A DNA stretch of 10,732 bases from assembly GCA_023419375.1 (NCBI GenBank), contig JAEZYD010000046.1:1-10732 (forward strand). Reading direction: 5' to 3'. Position 1 is the first letter of the stretch. The number at the start of each line of letters is the position of its first letter. This document shows positions 1 through 6,720 of the stretch, in pieces. Under the pieces are notes generated by a model. That model was not told the origin of the DNA and ran no database searches. It saw only the letters and a program-made list of their open reading frames with translations. A program made the position numbers and the translations under genes. The stretch is from Pseudomonadota bacterium. GTDB taxonomy: Bacteria; Desulfobacterota; Desulfovibrionia; Desulfovibrionales; Desulfovibrionaceae.

Positions 1-8
1 GGGAAAGG

Positions 9-923
9 GTGAACAGCCATAAGAATGCCAAACTGACGGTTCGTAGTCGAGAAGAAATGGTGCGGCGGATGCAGCATGAACCGGCGGCCAGAGTGGCGGC
101 TGGATATGGCGTGAGCCTGCGCACCGCCAGAAAATGGAAAAGTCGGTATGCTCATGGTGGGCAAGACGCACTTGCCGACCGCAGTTCACGCCCCAGACGT
201 TGTCGCAACAAACTATCTGAACTTAATTTTTGTCAGATATACACGTTGCGGAAAGAGAGAAAAACCGGAGATGAAATAGCCCTGCGCCTGGGCATTTGCC
301 GAAGCAGTGTTTTTCGTGTTCTGCGGCAACTTGCCTGTTCACGGTTATCATCACTGGAACACAAGGAACCAATTCAGCGCTATCAATGGGAAAATCCAGG
401 GCAAATGCTGCACCTGGACATCAAAAAGTTGGGCAAGATTGATGGAGTTGGGCATAGAAAAGCGGGAACGCGGCAAGTTCATCGCAGACGGCCAGGATGG
501 GAATACCTGCATGTGTGCGTGGATGATGCTTCCAGAACTGCGTACACCGCCGTCCTTCCAGACGAAACAGCCGAATCGGCGGTAGAATTTTTATGGTCAG
601 CCGTCTCATGGCACGCCTCACACGGCATCAAGATAGAACGAGTTTTGACGGATAACGGATCTTGCTACAGGTCAAGGAAGTTTCGTGACGCCTGTCGTGA
701 GTTCGGGATAACGCATAAGCGGACACGGCCTTATCGCCCCCAAACTAACGGCAAGGCTGAACGCTTCATCAGAACAGCAATGCAAGAGTGGGCATACGCA
801 GCAACGTATACCCACTCTTGGAAAAGAACAGCTTATCTGCCGATATGGACGCATCGTTATAATTTTTTGCAACCACACTCGGCTCTTGGCAGAAGACCTC
901 CAGCTTCAAGGCTGGGAGGGTGA
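9..923 (+). CDS. IS481-family DDE transposase
   Basis: This 304-residue transposase cuts and joins its own element by DDE chemistry. The N-terminal residues 1-50 are helix-turn-helix-like and open with the MNxHKNAxLT pattern usual for IS481 proteins, which supports the GTG start at position 9. A second helix-turn-helix lies at about 85-108. The integrase core follows, with D137 (HLDIKKLGKI), D215 (LTDNGSCYRS) and E251 (NGKAERFIRT). The second Asp and the Glu are separated by 35 residues, as in the D,D(35)E class. The C-terminus reads YNFLQPHSALGRRPPASRL, another family hallmark. Length is close to the usual 300-340 residues and no frameshift or stop interrupts it. The ribosome-binding region is cut by the window edge, so the start rests on family similarity. 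Confidence 0.93.
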   Translation: MNSHKNAKLTVRSREEMVRRMQHEPAARVAAGYGVSLRTARKWKSRYAHGGQDALADRSSRPRRCRNKLSELNFCQIYTLRKERKTGDEIALRLGICRSSVFRVLRQLACSRLSSLEHKEPIQRYQWENPGQMLHLDIKKLGKIDGVGHRKAGTRQVHRRRPGWEYLHVCVDDASRTAYTAVLPDETAESAVEFLWSAVSWHASHGIKIERVLTDNGSCYRSRKFRDACREFGITHKRTRPYRPQTNGKAERFIRTAMQEWAYAATYTHSWKRTAYLPIWTHRYNFLQPHSALGRRPPASRLGG

Positions 924-929
924 ACAACG

Positions 930-944
930 TGTTGACACTCTACA
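930..944. repeat. Right terminal inverted repeat of the IS481 element
   Basis: The fifteen bases TGTTGACACTCTACA sit just after the transposase stop and end in ACA. They contain a perfect -35-like hexamer TTGACA (932-937) pointing out of the element. The partner repeat at the left end is outside the window, so the length of the repeat is a judgement. Confidence 0.6.
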
Positions 945-950
945 CCTAGA
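945..950. other. Probable target-site duplication copy (CCTAGA)
   Basis: These six bases lie immediately outside the inferred IS end and fit the NCTAGN target described for IS481. Only one copy is visible, so the duplication itself is a prediction. Confidence 0.5.
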
Positions 951-1004
951 CGTGCATGACCCAAGCAGGGAATCCGCCTGACGCAGTCAGCGCCCAAAAA
1001 GACC

Positions 1005-2267
1005 CTAGCGCCCCAGAGCTTGCTCCAGATCGGCGATAATATCGTCCACATGCTCAACGCCCACAGAGAGGCGCACCATGCCGGGGGTTATACCGGCTTC
1101 GCGCAGCTGCTCATCGGTCAGCTGGCGGTGGGTGGAGCTGGCGGGATGGAGCACGCAGGTGCGGATGTCGGCCACGTGAACCTGAAGGGAGATCATTTTA
1201 AGGCTGTCGATAAAACGCGCGCCGGCTTCCCGCCCGCCTTTGAGGGAGAGGGAGATGACGCCGCTGCAACCATTGGGCATGTACTTGTCGGCCAGGGCTT
1301 TTTGCGGATGGCCGGGCAGGCGTGGATAATTGACGGATTCCACGGCGGGATGCTTTTCCAGATAGGCGGCGATGGCTTCGGCATTGCGGCAGTGGTGTTC
1401 CATGCGCAGGGGCAAGGTTTCGAGGCCCTGATTGATGTAGAACGCACCCTGAGGGCTCTGGCAGCAACCCATGTCGCGCATGAGCTGCACGCGCGCCTTG
1501 ACGATGTAAGCGGCCTTGCCAAAGGCCTGTGAGTAGACGAGGCCGTGGTAGGAAGGATCGGGTTCAGTAAATTCGGGAAACTTGCCGGAGGCCCAGTCAA
1601 AGTTGCCGCTGTCCACGATGACGCCGCCCACCTGGAGGGCGTGGCCGTCCATGTATTTGGTGGTGGAATGAATTACGATGTCGGCCCCGAATTCAAAGGG
1701 ACGGCAAAGCACGGGCGTGGCAAAGGTGTTGTCGATGATCAGGGGCAGCCTGTGTTTGTGGGCCAGATTGGCAAATCGCTCAATATCCAGCACATCCATG
1801 GAGGGATTGGAGAGCGTTTCGCCGAACACGGCGCGCGTGTTGGGGCGGAAGGCCTTTTCCAGCTCGGCCTCGGAGGCGGTCTGATCCACAAAGGTGACTT
1901 CAATGCCCAGCTTTTTGAGGGTAACGGCAAACAGATTGAACGTGCCGCCGTAAATGCTGGCGGCGCTCACCACATGGTCGCCGCTCTGGGCCACATTGAG
2001 CAGGGACAGCATGCTTGCCGCCTGACCGGACGAGGTGCACAGCGCGCCAACGCCGCCTTCAAGAGCGGCAATTTTCTGCTCCACGGCGTCAACCGTGGGA
2101 TTACCAAGGCGGGAATAAAAAAAGCCCGCTTCGGCAAGATCAAAAAGCTTCGCCACTTCGGCGGTGGTGTTGTACTTAAAGGTAGTGCTCTGCACTATGG
2201 GCAGAACGCGGGGTTCGCCATTGCCCGGTTCATAGCCCGCGTGCAGACAAAGAGATTCCGTTTTCAT
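1005..2267 (-). CDS. metY: O-acetylhomoserine aminocarboxypropyltransferase (homocysteine synthase, MetY-type)
   Basis: This 420-residue cytoplasmic PLP enzyme of the Cys/Met metabolism family would join O-acetylhomoserine and sulfide to give homocysteine, the direct sulfhydrylation route to methionine. The whole protein is one PF01053-type domain. Visible landmarks are YSRLGNPT (51-58), which binds the cofactor phosphate of the neighbouring subunit; TSSGQAA (78-84); IIDNTFATP with D179, which faces the pyridine nitrogen; and HSTTKYMDGH, where K204 is the Schiff-base lysine. Length matches the usual 420-430 residues. The ATG at 2267 has AGAGGA upstream with a four-base spacer. An IS481 copy lies 55 bases past the stop. 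Cystathionine gamma-synthase or methionine gamma-lyase are the alternatives in this superfamily. The length and the HSTTKYMDGH context favour the sulfhydrylase. I saw no recognisable SAM riboswitch in the leader. Confidence 0.9.
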   Translation of the reverse strand: MKTESLCLHAGYEPGNGEPRVLPIVQSTTFKYNTTAEVAKLFDLAEAGFFYSRLGNPTVDAVEQKIAALEGGVGALCTSSGQAASMLSLLNVAQSGDHVVSAASIYGGTFNLFAVTLKKLGIEVTFVDQTASEAELEKAFRPNTRAVFGETLSNPSMDVLDIERFANLAHKHRLPLIIDNTFATPVLCRPFEFGADIVIHSTTKYMDGHALQVGGVIVDSGNFDWASGKFPEFTEPDPSYHGLVYSQAFGKAAYIVKARVQLMRDMGCCQSPQGAFYINQGLETLPLRMEHHCRNAEAIAAYLEKHPAVESVNYPRLPGHPQKALADKYMPNGCSGVISLSLKGGREAGARFIDSLKMISLQVHVADIRTCVLHPASSTHRQLTDEQLREAGITPGMVRLSVGVEHVDDIIADLEQALGR

Positions 2268-2432
2268 GCCGTCCTCTGCTGTGCTTGTGTTGGAAATTGT
2301 CGCATGTTTCCGGCTGCAATGCCGTGCGATTCAGGCACCGTAGCGCAAGCAAAGGGGCGAGGCAACCACCAAGCCAGCCCAAGAAATTTCCTGTACGGCT
2401 GATGAAGAGAAAGCAAAAAAAGTTCCTTCCTA

Positions 2433-2461
2433 TTGACCGTTTGCATGTAGAAGTATAGGAT
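2433..2461 (+). promoter_or_regulatory. Candidate sigma70-type promoter for hynBA
   Basis: TTGACC (2433-2438) is followed after 17 bases by TAGGAT (2456-2461). The -35 matches five of six consensus bases and the -10 four of six. Use of this site would give a leader of roughly 235 bases before hynB. It is weak evidence and a promoter nearer the gene is possible. Confidence 0.35.
2452..2457 (-). promoter_or_regulatory. Candidate -10 element for metY (TATACT)
   Basis: Read on the minus strand the hexamer is TATACT, five of six bases of the -10 consensus. No convincing -35 element lies 16-18 bases upstream of it. It overlaps the candidate hyn promoter, so the two directions could compete if both are used. 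Confidence 0.25.
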
Positions 2462-2562
2462 TCTAAGAAGCAGGTGGTCGCCCTGTGGCGTGAGGCATTC
2501 TGGGGATAGCCATGACAATACGCTCTGTGACGCACCGCCCGAGTTTCTGATTTTTGTTTGCT

Positions 2563-2611
2563 GACAGCGCCGCAAAAAGAGCGGCCTTTCGTACGTTGTA
2601 GCGCCGCTGTC
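2563..2611 (+). promoter_or_regulatory. Long imperfect hairpin in the hyn leader
   Basis: The arms at 2563-2573 (GACAGCGCCGC) and 2601-2611 (GCGCCGCTGTC) pair over eleven positions with one mismatch, around a 27-base loop. The loop holds a GCGGC that could pair instead with the left arm. It could be an RNA fold or a protein-binding dyad. Function is not shown by the sequence. Confidence 0.4.
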
Positions 2612-2624
2612 TTGATGCGGAGTT

Positions 2625-2643
2625 GGCGCAATTTTGTTGCGCC
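2625..2643 (+). promoter_or_regulatory. Perfect short hairpin in the hyn leader
   Basis: GGCGCAA (2625-2631) and TTGCGCC (2637-2643) pair perfectly around a TTTTG loop. No T-run follows, so it is not a terminator in the plus direction. A second small stem, GGCCC/GGGCC at 2651-2655 and 2663-2667, follows before the hynB ribosome-binding site. Confidence 0.45.
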
Positions 2644-2705
2644 GCAAGCGGGCCCTGTGGCGGGGCCGAGCAAAGCCTTTCACTCACTTTTGCCAGGAGG
2701 CTATT

Positions 2706-3653
2706 ATGCGTATTGCCGTGGGTCTGGGCAAAAAAGGCGGAGAAGAGCGTTTAGAGCGCCAGGGCATAAGCCGCCGTGACTTCATGAAATTCTGCACGGC
2801 GGTGGCGGTGACGATGGGCTTTGGCCCCTCGTTCGCCTCCGAGGTGGCCGCTGCGCTGACCGGACGTCGTCCTTCAGTGGTGTATTTGCACGCCGCTGAA
2901 TGCACGGGCTGTTCCGAAGCGCTGCTGCGCACCTACAAACCCTTTATTGATGCCGTCATTCTTGACACCATCTCTCTTGACTACCACGAAACCATCATGG
3001 CCGCCGCTGGCGAAGCCGCCGAACAGGCCCTGCATGCCGCCGTGGAAAATCCCAATGGCTTTGTCTGCATGGTCGAAGGCGCCATTCCTACGGGCATGGA
3101 CAACAAGTATGGCTACATTGGCGGCCATACCATGTACGACATCTGCAAAGAAATTCTGCCCAAGGCCAAGGCCGTGGTCAACATCGGCACCTGTGCCTGC
3201 TACGGCGGCGTTCAGGCTGCCAAACCGAACCCCACCGGTGCCAAGGGCGTGAACGAATGCTTTGCCAGCCTGGGCGTCAAGGGCATCAATATTCCCGGCT
3301 GCCCCCCCAACCCCCTCAATATGGTCGGCGCACTTGTGGCCTTCTTGCAGGGCCAGAAAATCGAACTGGACGAACTGGGCCGCCCGCTCATGTTCTTTGG
3401 TCAGAGCGTGCATGACCTTTGCGAACGCCGCAAGCACTTCGACGCCGGCGAGTTTGCGCCTTCCTTCAATTCGGAAGAAGCGCGCAAGGGCTGGTGCCTT
3501 TACGAAGTGGGCTGCAAAGGCCCGCAGACGTACAACAACTGTCCCAAGGTTCTCTTCAATGAGACCAACTGGCCGGTGGCTGCCGGGCATCCCTGCATCG
3601 GTTGCAGCGAACCCGGTTTCTGGGACGAAATGTCGCCGTTCTACCAGAACTAG
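2706..3653 (+). CDS. hynB: Periplasmic [NiFe] hydrogenase small subunit
   Basis: This 315-residue precursor carries the three iron-sulfur clusters that pass electrons from the NiFe site toward periplasmic cytochrome c3. The ATG at 2706 is chosen because AGGAGG (2695-2700) sits five bases before it; the frame stays open further upstream but without such a site. A Tat signal runs from 1 to about 50, with SRRDFMK (22-28) and a hydrophobic stretch. Proximal-cluster cysteines are C66, C69, C163 and C199. The distal cluster has H236, C239, C264 and C270. The medial cluster has C279, C297 and C300, with P290 where a fourth cysteine would be, which indicates a [3Fe-4S] centre. The sequence closely resembles HynB of D. 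desulfuricans ATCC 27774 as I remember it. hynA follows after eight bases, so the two are cotranscribed. Confidence 0.97.
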   Translation: MRIAVGLGKKGGEERLERQGISRRDFMKFCTAVAVTMGFGPSFASEVAAALTGRRPSVVYLHAAECTGCSEALLRTYKPFIDAVILDTISLDYHETIMAAAGEAAEQALHAAVENPNGFVCMVEGAIPTGMDNKYGYIGGHTMYDICKEILPKAKAVVNIGTCACYGGVQAAKPNPTGAKGVNECFASLGVKGINIPGCPPNPLNMVGALVAFLQGQKIELDELGRPLMFFGQSVHDLCERRKHFDAGEFAPSFNSEEARKGWCLYEVGCKGPQTYNNCPKVLFNETNWPVAAGHPCIGCSEPGFWDEMSPFYQN

Positions 3654-3661
3654 GGGGAATC

Positions 3662-5341
3662 ATGAGCCAGATCAAACAAACGCCCCAGAGCAGCTACACC
3701 GGGCCCATTGTGGTGGACCCGCTGACCCGCATCGAAGGGCATCTGCGTATTGAAGTTGAAGTTGAAGGCGGCAAAATCAAGGACGCCCGTAGCTGCGGCA
3801 CACTTTACCGTGGCCTTGAAGTCATCCTGAAGGGCCGCGATCCGCGTGATGCCCAGCACTTCACCCAGCGCACCTGCGGCGTCTGCACCTACACGCACGC
3901 CCTTGCCTCCACCCGCGCGCTTGAAGACGCTATCAACAAGCCCATCCCGGCCAACGCCACCTATATCCGCAACCTCGTGCTGGCCATGCAGTTCATGCAT
4001 GACCACGTGGTGCACTTCTATCACCTGCACGCCCTCGACTTTGTGGACGTGGCCAATGCCCTGCAGGCCGACCCGGCCAAGGCAGCCAAGCTGGCCCAGT
4101 CCATTTCGCCGCGTCCGGCCAAGGCAGAAGACTTTGCCGCCGTGCAGGCCAAACTGAAGACCTTTATTGAAAGCGGCCAGCTTGGCCCCTTCACCAACGC
4201 CTACTTCCTGGGCGGCCACCCGAGCTACTACCTGGAGCCGGAAGCCAACCTGGTTGCCACCGCCCACTATCTGGAAGCCCTGCGCGCCCAGGTGGAAATT
4301 GCCAAGGGCATGGCCGTGTTCGGCGCCAAAAACCCGCACACCCAGTTCACCGTGGCTGGCGGCGTGACCTGTTACGAAGCCTTGACGCCCCAGCGCATCA
4401 AGGAATTCCGCGAATTGTACAAGAAGGCCCGCACCTTCATTGAACAGGTCTACATTCCCGACCTGCTCATGGTTGCCGGTCAGTACAAGGACTGGGCGGC
4501 CATTGGCGGCACCGACAACTTCATGGCGTTTGGCGAATTCCCCGCTGCTGGCGGCGAACGCGACCTCAACAGCCGCTGGTACAAGCCCGGCGTCATCTAT
4601 GATCGCAAGATCGGCTCGGTGCAGCCCTTTGATCCTTCCAAGATCGAAGAACACGTGCGCCACAGCTGGTACGAAGGCGACAAGGCCCGCTCCCCCTACG
4701 ATGGCGAAACCAAACCCTTCTTCACCAAGATGGGCGACACCGACCGTTATTCCTGGCTCAAGGCTCCCCGCTACGCGGGTCAGTCCATGGAAACCGGCCC
4801 TCTCGCTCAGGTGCTGGTGGCCTACGCCCAGAACCACAAGACCATCAAGCCTGCGGTTGACGGCGTGCTGAAGGCCCTTAACGTGGGTCCCGAAGCCCTG
4901 TTCTCCACCCTGGGCCGTACTGCCGCCCGCGGTATCCAGACCTTGGTTATCGCCCAGCAGACCGAAAACTGGCTCAACGAGTACGAAAACAACATCGGCA
5001 AGGACAAGCAGATCGTCGAAGATTACGCTGTTCCCGCCAATGCCAAGGGCGTGGGCTTCCTGGATGCCCCCCGTGGCGGTCTTTCGCACTGGATCCGCAT
5101 TGAAGAAGGCAAGATCGGCAACTTCCAGCTCGTGGTGCCCACCACCTGGAACCTCGGACCCCGGGACGCCAAGGGCGTTATGGGTGCTGCCGAGCATGCG
5201 CTTGTCGGCACCCCTGTGGCCGATCCCAAGCGCCCGGTTGAAATCCTGCGCACCATCCACTCCTTCGACCCCTGCATCGCCTGCGCCGTGCATGTTATCG
5301 ATGGAGAAACCAACGAAGTGCATAAGTTCAAGGTGCTGTAG
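3662..5341 (+). CDS. hynA: Periplasmic [NiFe] hydrogenase large subunit
   Basis: This 559-residue subunit holds the Ni-Fe(CN)2CO active site for reversible H2 oxidation. The Ni ligands are in RTCGVC (C72, C75) and DPCIAC (C538, C541). E25 in RIEGHLRI is the conserved glutamate near the metal. The Ni-ligand motif has cysteine codons only, so this is the [NiFe] and not the [NiFeSe] type. The protein ends fifteen residues after H544, with VIDGETNEVHKFKVL. This is the tail removed after His by the maturation peptidase, whose gene lies just downstream. It has no signal peptide of its own and would be exported with HynB. The ATG at 3662 follows GGGGGAA at suitable spacing; an in-frame start further upstream would overlap hynB. 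A long open frame antisense to it is a codon-bias shadow. Confidence 0.97.
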   Translation: MSQIKQTPQSSYTGPIVVDPLTRIEGHLRIEVEVEGGKIKDARSCGTLYRGLEVILKGRDPRDAQHFTQRTCGVCTYTHALASTRALEDAINKPIPANATYIRNLVLAMQFMHDHVVHFYHLHALDFVDVANALQADPAKAAKLAQSISPRPAKAEDFAAVQAKLKTFIESGQLGPFTNAYFLGGHPSYYLEPEANLVATAHYLEALRAQVEIAKGMAVFGAKNPHTQFTVAGGVTCYEALTPQRIKEFRELYKKARTFIEQVYIPDLLMVAGQYKDWAAIGGTDNFMAFGEFPAAGGERDLNSRWYKPGVIYDRKIGSVQPFDPSKIEEHVRHSWYEGDKARSPYDGETKPFFTKMGDTDRYSWLKAPRYAGQSMETGPLAQVLVAYAQNHKTIKPAVDGVLKALNVGPEALFSTLGRTAARGIQTLVIAQQTENWLNEYENNIGKDKQIVEDYAVPANAKGVGFLDAPRGGLSHWIRIEEGKIGNFQLVVPTTWNLGPRDAKGVMGAAEHALVGTPVADPKRPVEILRTIHSFDPCIACAVHVIDGETNEVHKFKVL

Positions 5342-5373
5342 CAGCGCGCTGAACACGCAGTAAATTGGCATTG

Positions 5374-5402
5374 AAAAGGGCGGGGCTTCCCCGCCCTTTT
5401 TT
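5374..5402 (+). terminator. Intrinsic terminator after hynA
   Basis: A perfect twelve-pair stem (5374-5385 with 5389-5400) has a CTT loop and runs into six T residues (5397-5402). It begins 32 bases after the hynA stop. The A-tract on the left arm could make it work in both directions. Confidence 0.93.
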
Positions 5403-5570
5403 ATTTTGAGGCAGCGCAGCAGCACTATCCCCCAAACAGCCTGCACTGCAGTTGCGCGAACAGCATAGACCAGAGAAAAATATTTTGGCATACTGCACAG
5501 ATATGCCGCATTGCATCCACACGGGATGCTGTGCGCACACTGGCAGCAACCCCCACATGAGAGCGCCAAC
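5403..5570. other. Gap between the hynA terminator and the maturation protease
   Basis: Two perfect six-pair hairpins are visible: GGCATA/TATGCC (5487-5492 with 5502-5507) and GCATCC/GGATGC (5513-5518 with 5524-5529). I could not place a convincing sigma70 or sigma54 promoter here. The protease gene depends either on readthrough or on a promoter I do not recognise. Confidence 0.4.
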
Positions 5571-6062
5571 GTGGAACAAAAAAGAATAATGATTATGGGC
5601 GTCGGCAACATATTGCTGACAGACGAAGGCTTTGGCGTACGCGCCGTGGAATATTTGCAGACCAAGTATATCTGGCCGGAAAATGTCCGCCTTGAAGACG
5701 GCGGCACGCAAGGCCTTTTACTTATGTCCACGCTTATGGATTGCGATACGCTGGTGGTTCTTGACGTGGTGCTTGGGCCGGAAAAACCTGGCACAATCTA
5801 TATGCTGGAAGGCGAAGACCTGCGCAAAAGCCTGAGCTTCCGCGATTCCATGCACCAGACAGATCTATTGGATACACTGATCACGTGCAGCATGGCCGGG
5901 CATGATGTGCAGGCCGTGGTTTTTGGCCTGCAGCCTTTTGACTACCACACCATGCAGGTCGGGCTGACCCCGGAAGCCGAAAAACTGCTGCCGGAATTTT
6001 GCACCAAGGTTGTTGCTGCGCTTGCAGAGCGCGGCATCGCCACAGCACAGCCAGTCGCCTGA
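5571..6062 (+). CDS. hynC: [NiFe] hydrogenase maturation endopeptidase (HynC/HybD/HyaD family)
   Basis: This 163-residue cytoplasmic protease cleaves the C-terminal extension of the hydrogenase large subunit once Ni is inserted. The N-terminus reads IMIMGVGNILLTDEGFG, the family signature. The Ni-probing residues of E. coli HybD (E16, D62, H93) correspond to E19 in TDEGFG, D65 in VLDVV and H95 in DSMHQTD. A GTG start at 5571 puts the signature at its usual distance from the N-terminus; a weak GAGAG lies seven bases before it. An in-frame ATG at 5511 would add twenty residues with no family match, and ATGs at 5589 or 5595 would trim the first strand. Its partner is almost surely HynA, encoded just upstream but beyond a terminator. 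Length is normal for the family. Confidence 0.93.
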   Translation: MEQKRIMIMGVGNILLTDEGFGVRAVEYLQTKYIWPENVRLEDGGTQGLLLMSTLMDCDTLVVLDVVLGPEKPGTIYMLEGEDLRKSLSFRDSMHQTDLLDTLITCSMAGHDVQAVVFGLQPFDYHTMQVGLTPEAEKLLPEFCTKVVAALAERGIATAQPVA

Positions 6063-6085
6063 GAAAACTCGCTGCAAGGGGCATT

Positions 6086-6106
6086 CTGCGCGTATTTACC
6101 GCGCAG
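6086..6106 (+). other. Hairpin just after the protease gene
   Basis: CTGCGCG (6086-6092) and CGCGCAG (6100-6106) pair perfectly around a seven-base loop, 24 bases after the hynC stop. There is no T-tract after it, so termination here would be weak or Rho-aided. Confidence 0.4.
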
Positions 6107-6211
6107 CCTCCACGCAGGCGCGAGAAAGTATTGCGTCCGCGAAAGCGCTCGACGCTCTGATTGACTGCATCACGGAAGTCTGCAACGCAATCATTTTCCA
6201 TACAATAAAAC

Positions 6212-6254
6212 AAGCCGGGCGCGTTATCGGAAATTTCCGACTCGCGCCCGGCTT
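6212..6254. terminator. Nested palindromic terminator between convergent genes
   Basis: Arms AAGCCGGGCGCG (6212-6223) and CGCGCCCGGCTT (6243-6254) pair over twelve positions. The loop itself contains a perfect fourteen-base palindrome, TCGGAAATTTCCGA (6227-6240). On the minus strand the sequence after the stem is T-rich (TTGTTTTATTG), so it fits best as the terminator of the DUF523 unit. TTTGTTG on the plus side is poorer but usable. Confidence 0.75.
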
Positions 6255-6285
6255 TGTTGCACTAACAGCTTGTTTCTGATGCTGA

Positions 6286-6720
6286 TCAGGATTCATCAGG
6301 GAGCGATTCCTCGCTGAACAGGGCAAAGCCCTCGGCGCGCAGCATCTCTGCCCACACGCCATCCCCCGCACAAAATGTATGGCTAAAGCTGCCATCATAA
6401 ATACGGTCAAATCCACAGGATGGCGAGCGGCTCTTTATAATCGCGGCGCTGCAGGCATTCTTGCGGGCAAGTTCCACAGCAAGCGCCGCGCCACGCTCAA
6501 AAGCATCCGTCACGTCCTGACCGTCACGGTTCACGACGCGGCTGCCCAGCCTTTCGCAGGGGCTGCGCGGCGTTTCAAGCCCGCCCAGAACCTCCGGGCA
6601 GACAGGCACTGCCCTGCCCTCTTCCACCAGCCTCACCACAAGTGCGCAGGTATTGTCGCCGCCGTCATAGCGGCAGCGCTCGCCCGCCAGGCAGGCGCTG
6701 ACTATGTAGCGCGGAGTCAT
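6286..6720 (-). CDS. DUF523 / TudS-like iron-sulfur protein
   Basis: This 144-residue protein matches DUF523 by eye. It has IVSACLAGERCRYDGG at the N-terminus, CPEVLGGLETPR (41-52) and KSRSPSCGFDRIYDG (96-110), followed by GDGVWAEML. Characterised members (TudS) use a [4Fe-4S] cluster held by three cysteines to remove sulfur from thiouracil-type compounds. C10, C41 and C102 are the likely cluster ligands here, and the SxSC-type motif around S101-C102 is kept. Whether this protein has that substrate is inference; many DUF523 proteins are untested. The ATG overlaps the stop of the upstream small gene in TAATG, which implies translational coupling. Length is normal for the stand-alone form. A nested hairpin terminator follows the stop. 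Confidence 0.82.
   Translation of the reverse strand: MTPRYIVSACLAGERCRYDGGDNTCALVVRLVEEGRAVPVCPEVLGGLETPRSPCERLGSRVVNRDGQDVTDAFERGAALAVELARKNACSAAIIKSRSPSCGFDRIYDGSFSHTFCAGDGVWAEMLRAEGFALFSEESLPDES

Larger units (their letters stand above)
1..944 (+). mobile_element. IS481-family insertion sequence, left end outside the window
   Basis: The element consists of a single DDE transposase gene plus a right terminal sequence. The right end is read as positions 930-944 (TGTTGACACTCTACA), which finishes in the ACA typical of IS481-family ends, seven bases after the transposase stop. The bases that follow, 945-950 (CCTAGA), match the NCTAGN six-base target known for Bordetella IS481. The left inverted repeat must lie just upstream of position 1, because the transposase starts at position 9. 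The transposase frame is intact, so the copy may be active. The exact left boundary, and whether the target is duplicated there, cannot be seen. Confidence 0.8.
2268..2705. other. Divergent intergenic region between metY and hynB
   Basis: About 440 bases separate the two divergent starts. The metY side (2268-2430) is AT-rich in part and holds no signal I can name. Candidate promoters for both directions overlap around 2433-2461. The hyn side (2560-2670) is GC-rich and holds three hairpins. The open frames that cross this region look like chance: none has a plausible start with a family-like protein. Confidence 0.6.

Noticed and set aside
7..926. The string GGGTGAACA near both ends of the transposase gene
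   Set aside because: It is in direct orientation, one copy is the start codon context and the other the stop codon context. It is most likely coincidence, not a terminal repeat.
1545..2402. A 285-codon plus-strand frame opposite metY
   Set aside because: It is antisense to a complete metY gene and has no ribosome-binding site or family-like motif.
2268..2430. Possible SAM or SAH riboswitch in the metY leader
   Set aside because: I looked for the conserved S-box and SAH cores on the minus strand. GC-rich pieces and a short CGGC/GCCG hairpin are present, but the required conserved blocks are not.
2619..2645. Possible sigma54 promoter upstream of hynB (TGGC...TTGC)
   Set aside because: The GG and GC elements around TTGGCGCAATTTTGTTGC are separated by twelve bases and not ten, and the sequence is better explained as a perfect hairpin.
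5277..5285. Selenocysteine in the large-subunit nickel motif ([NiFeSe] type)
   Set aside because: The codons in DPCIAC are TGC, not TGA, so this is a standard [NiFe] enzyme.
5485..5510. Possible promoter for the maturation protease (TTGGCA...TATGCC)
   Set aside because: The two hexamers are only eleven bases apart and the pair GGCATA/TATGCC forms a hairpin. A sigma54 reading also fails on spacing.
3650..5794. A 714-codon open frame on the minus strand across hynA and hynC
   Set aside because: It is antisense to two certain genes and exists because of strong GC-rich third-position bias. The translation is low-complexity in feel (rich in G, V, A, H, F) and matches no family.
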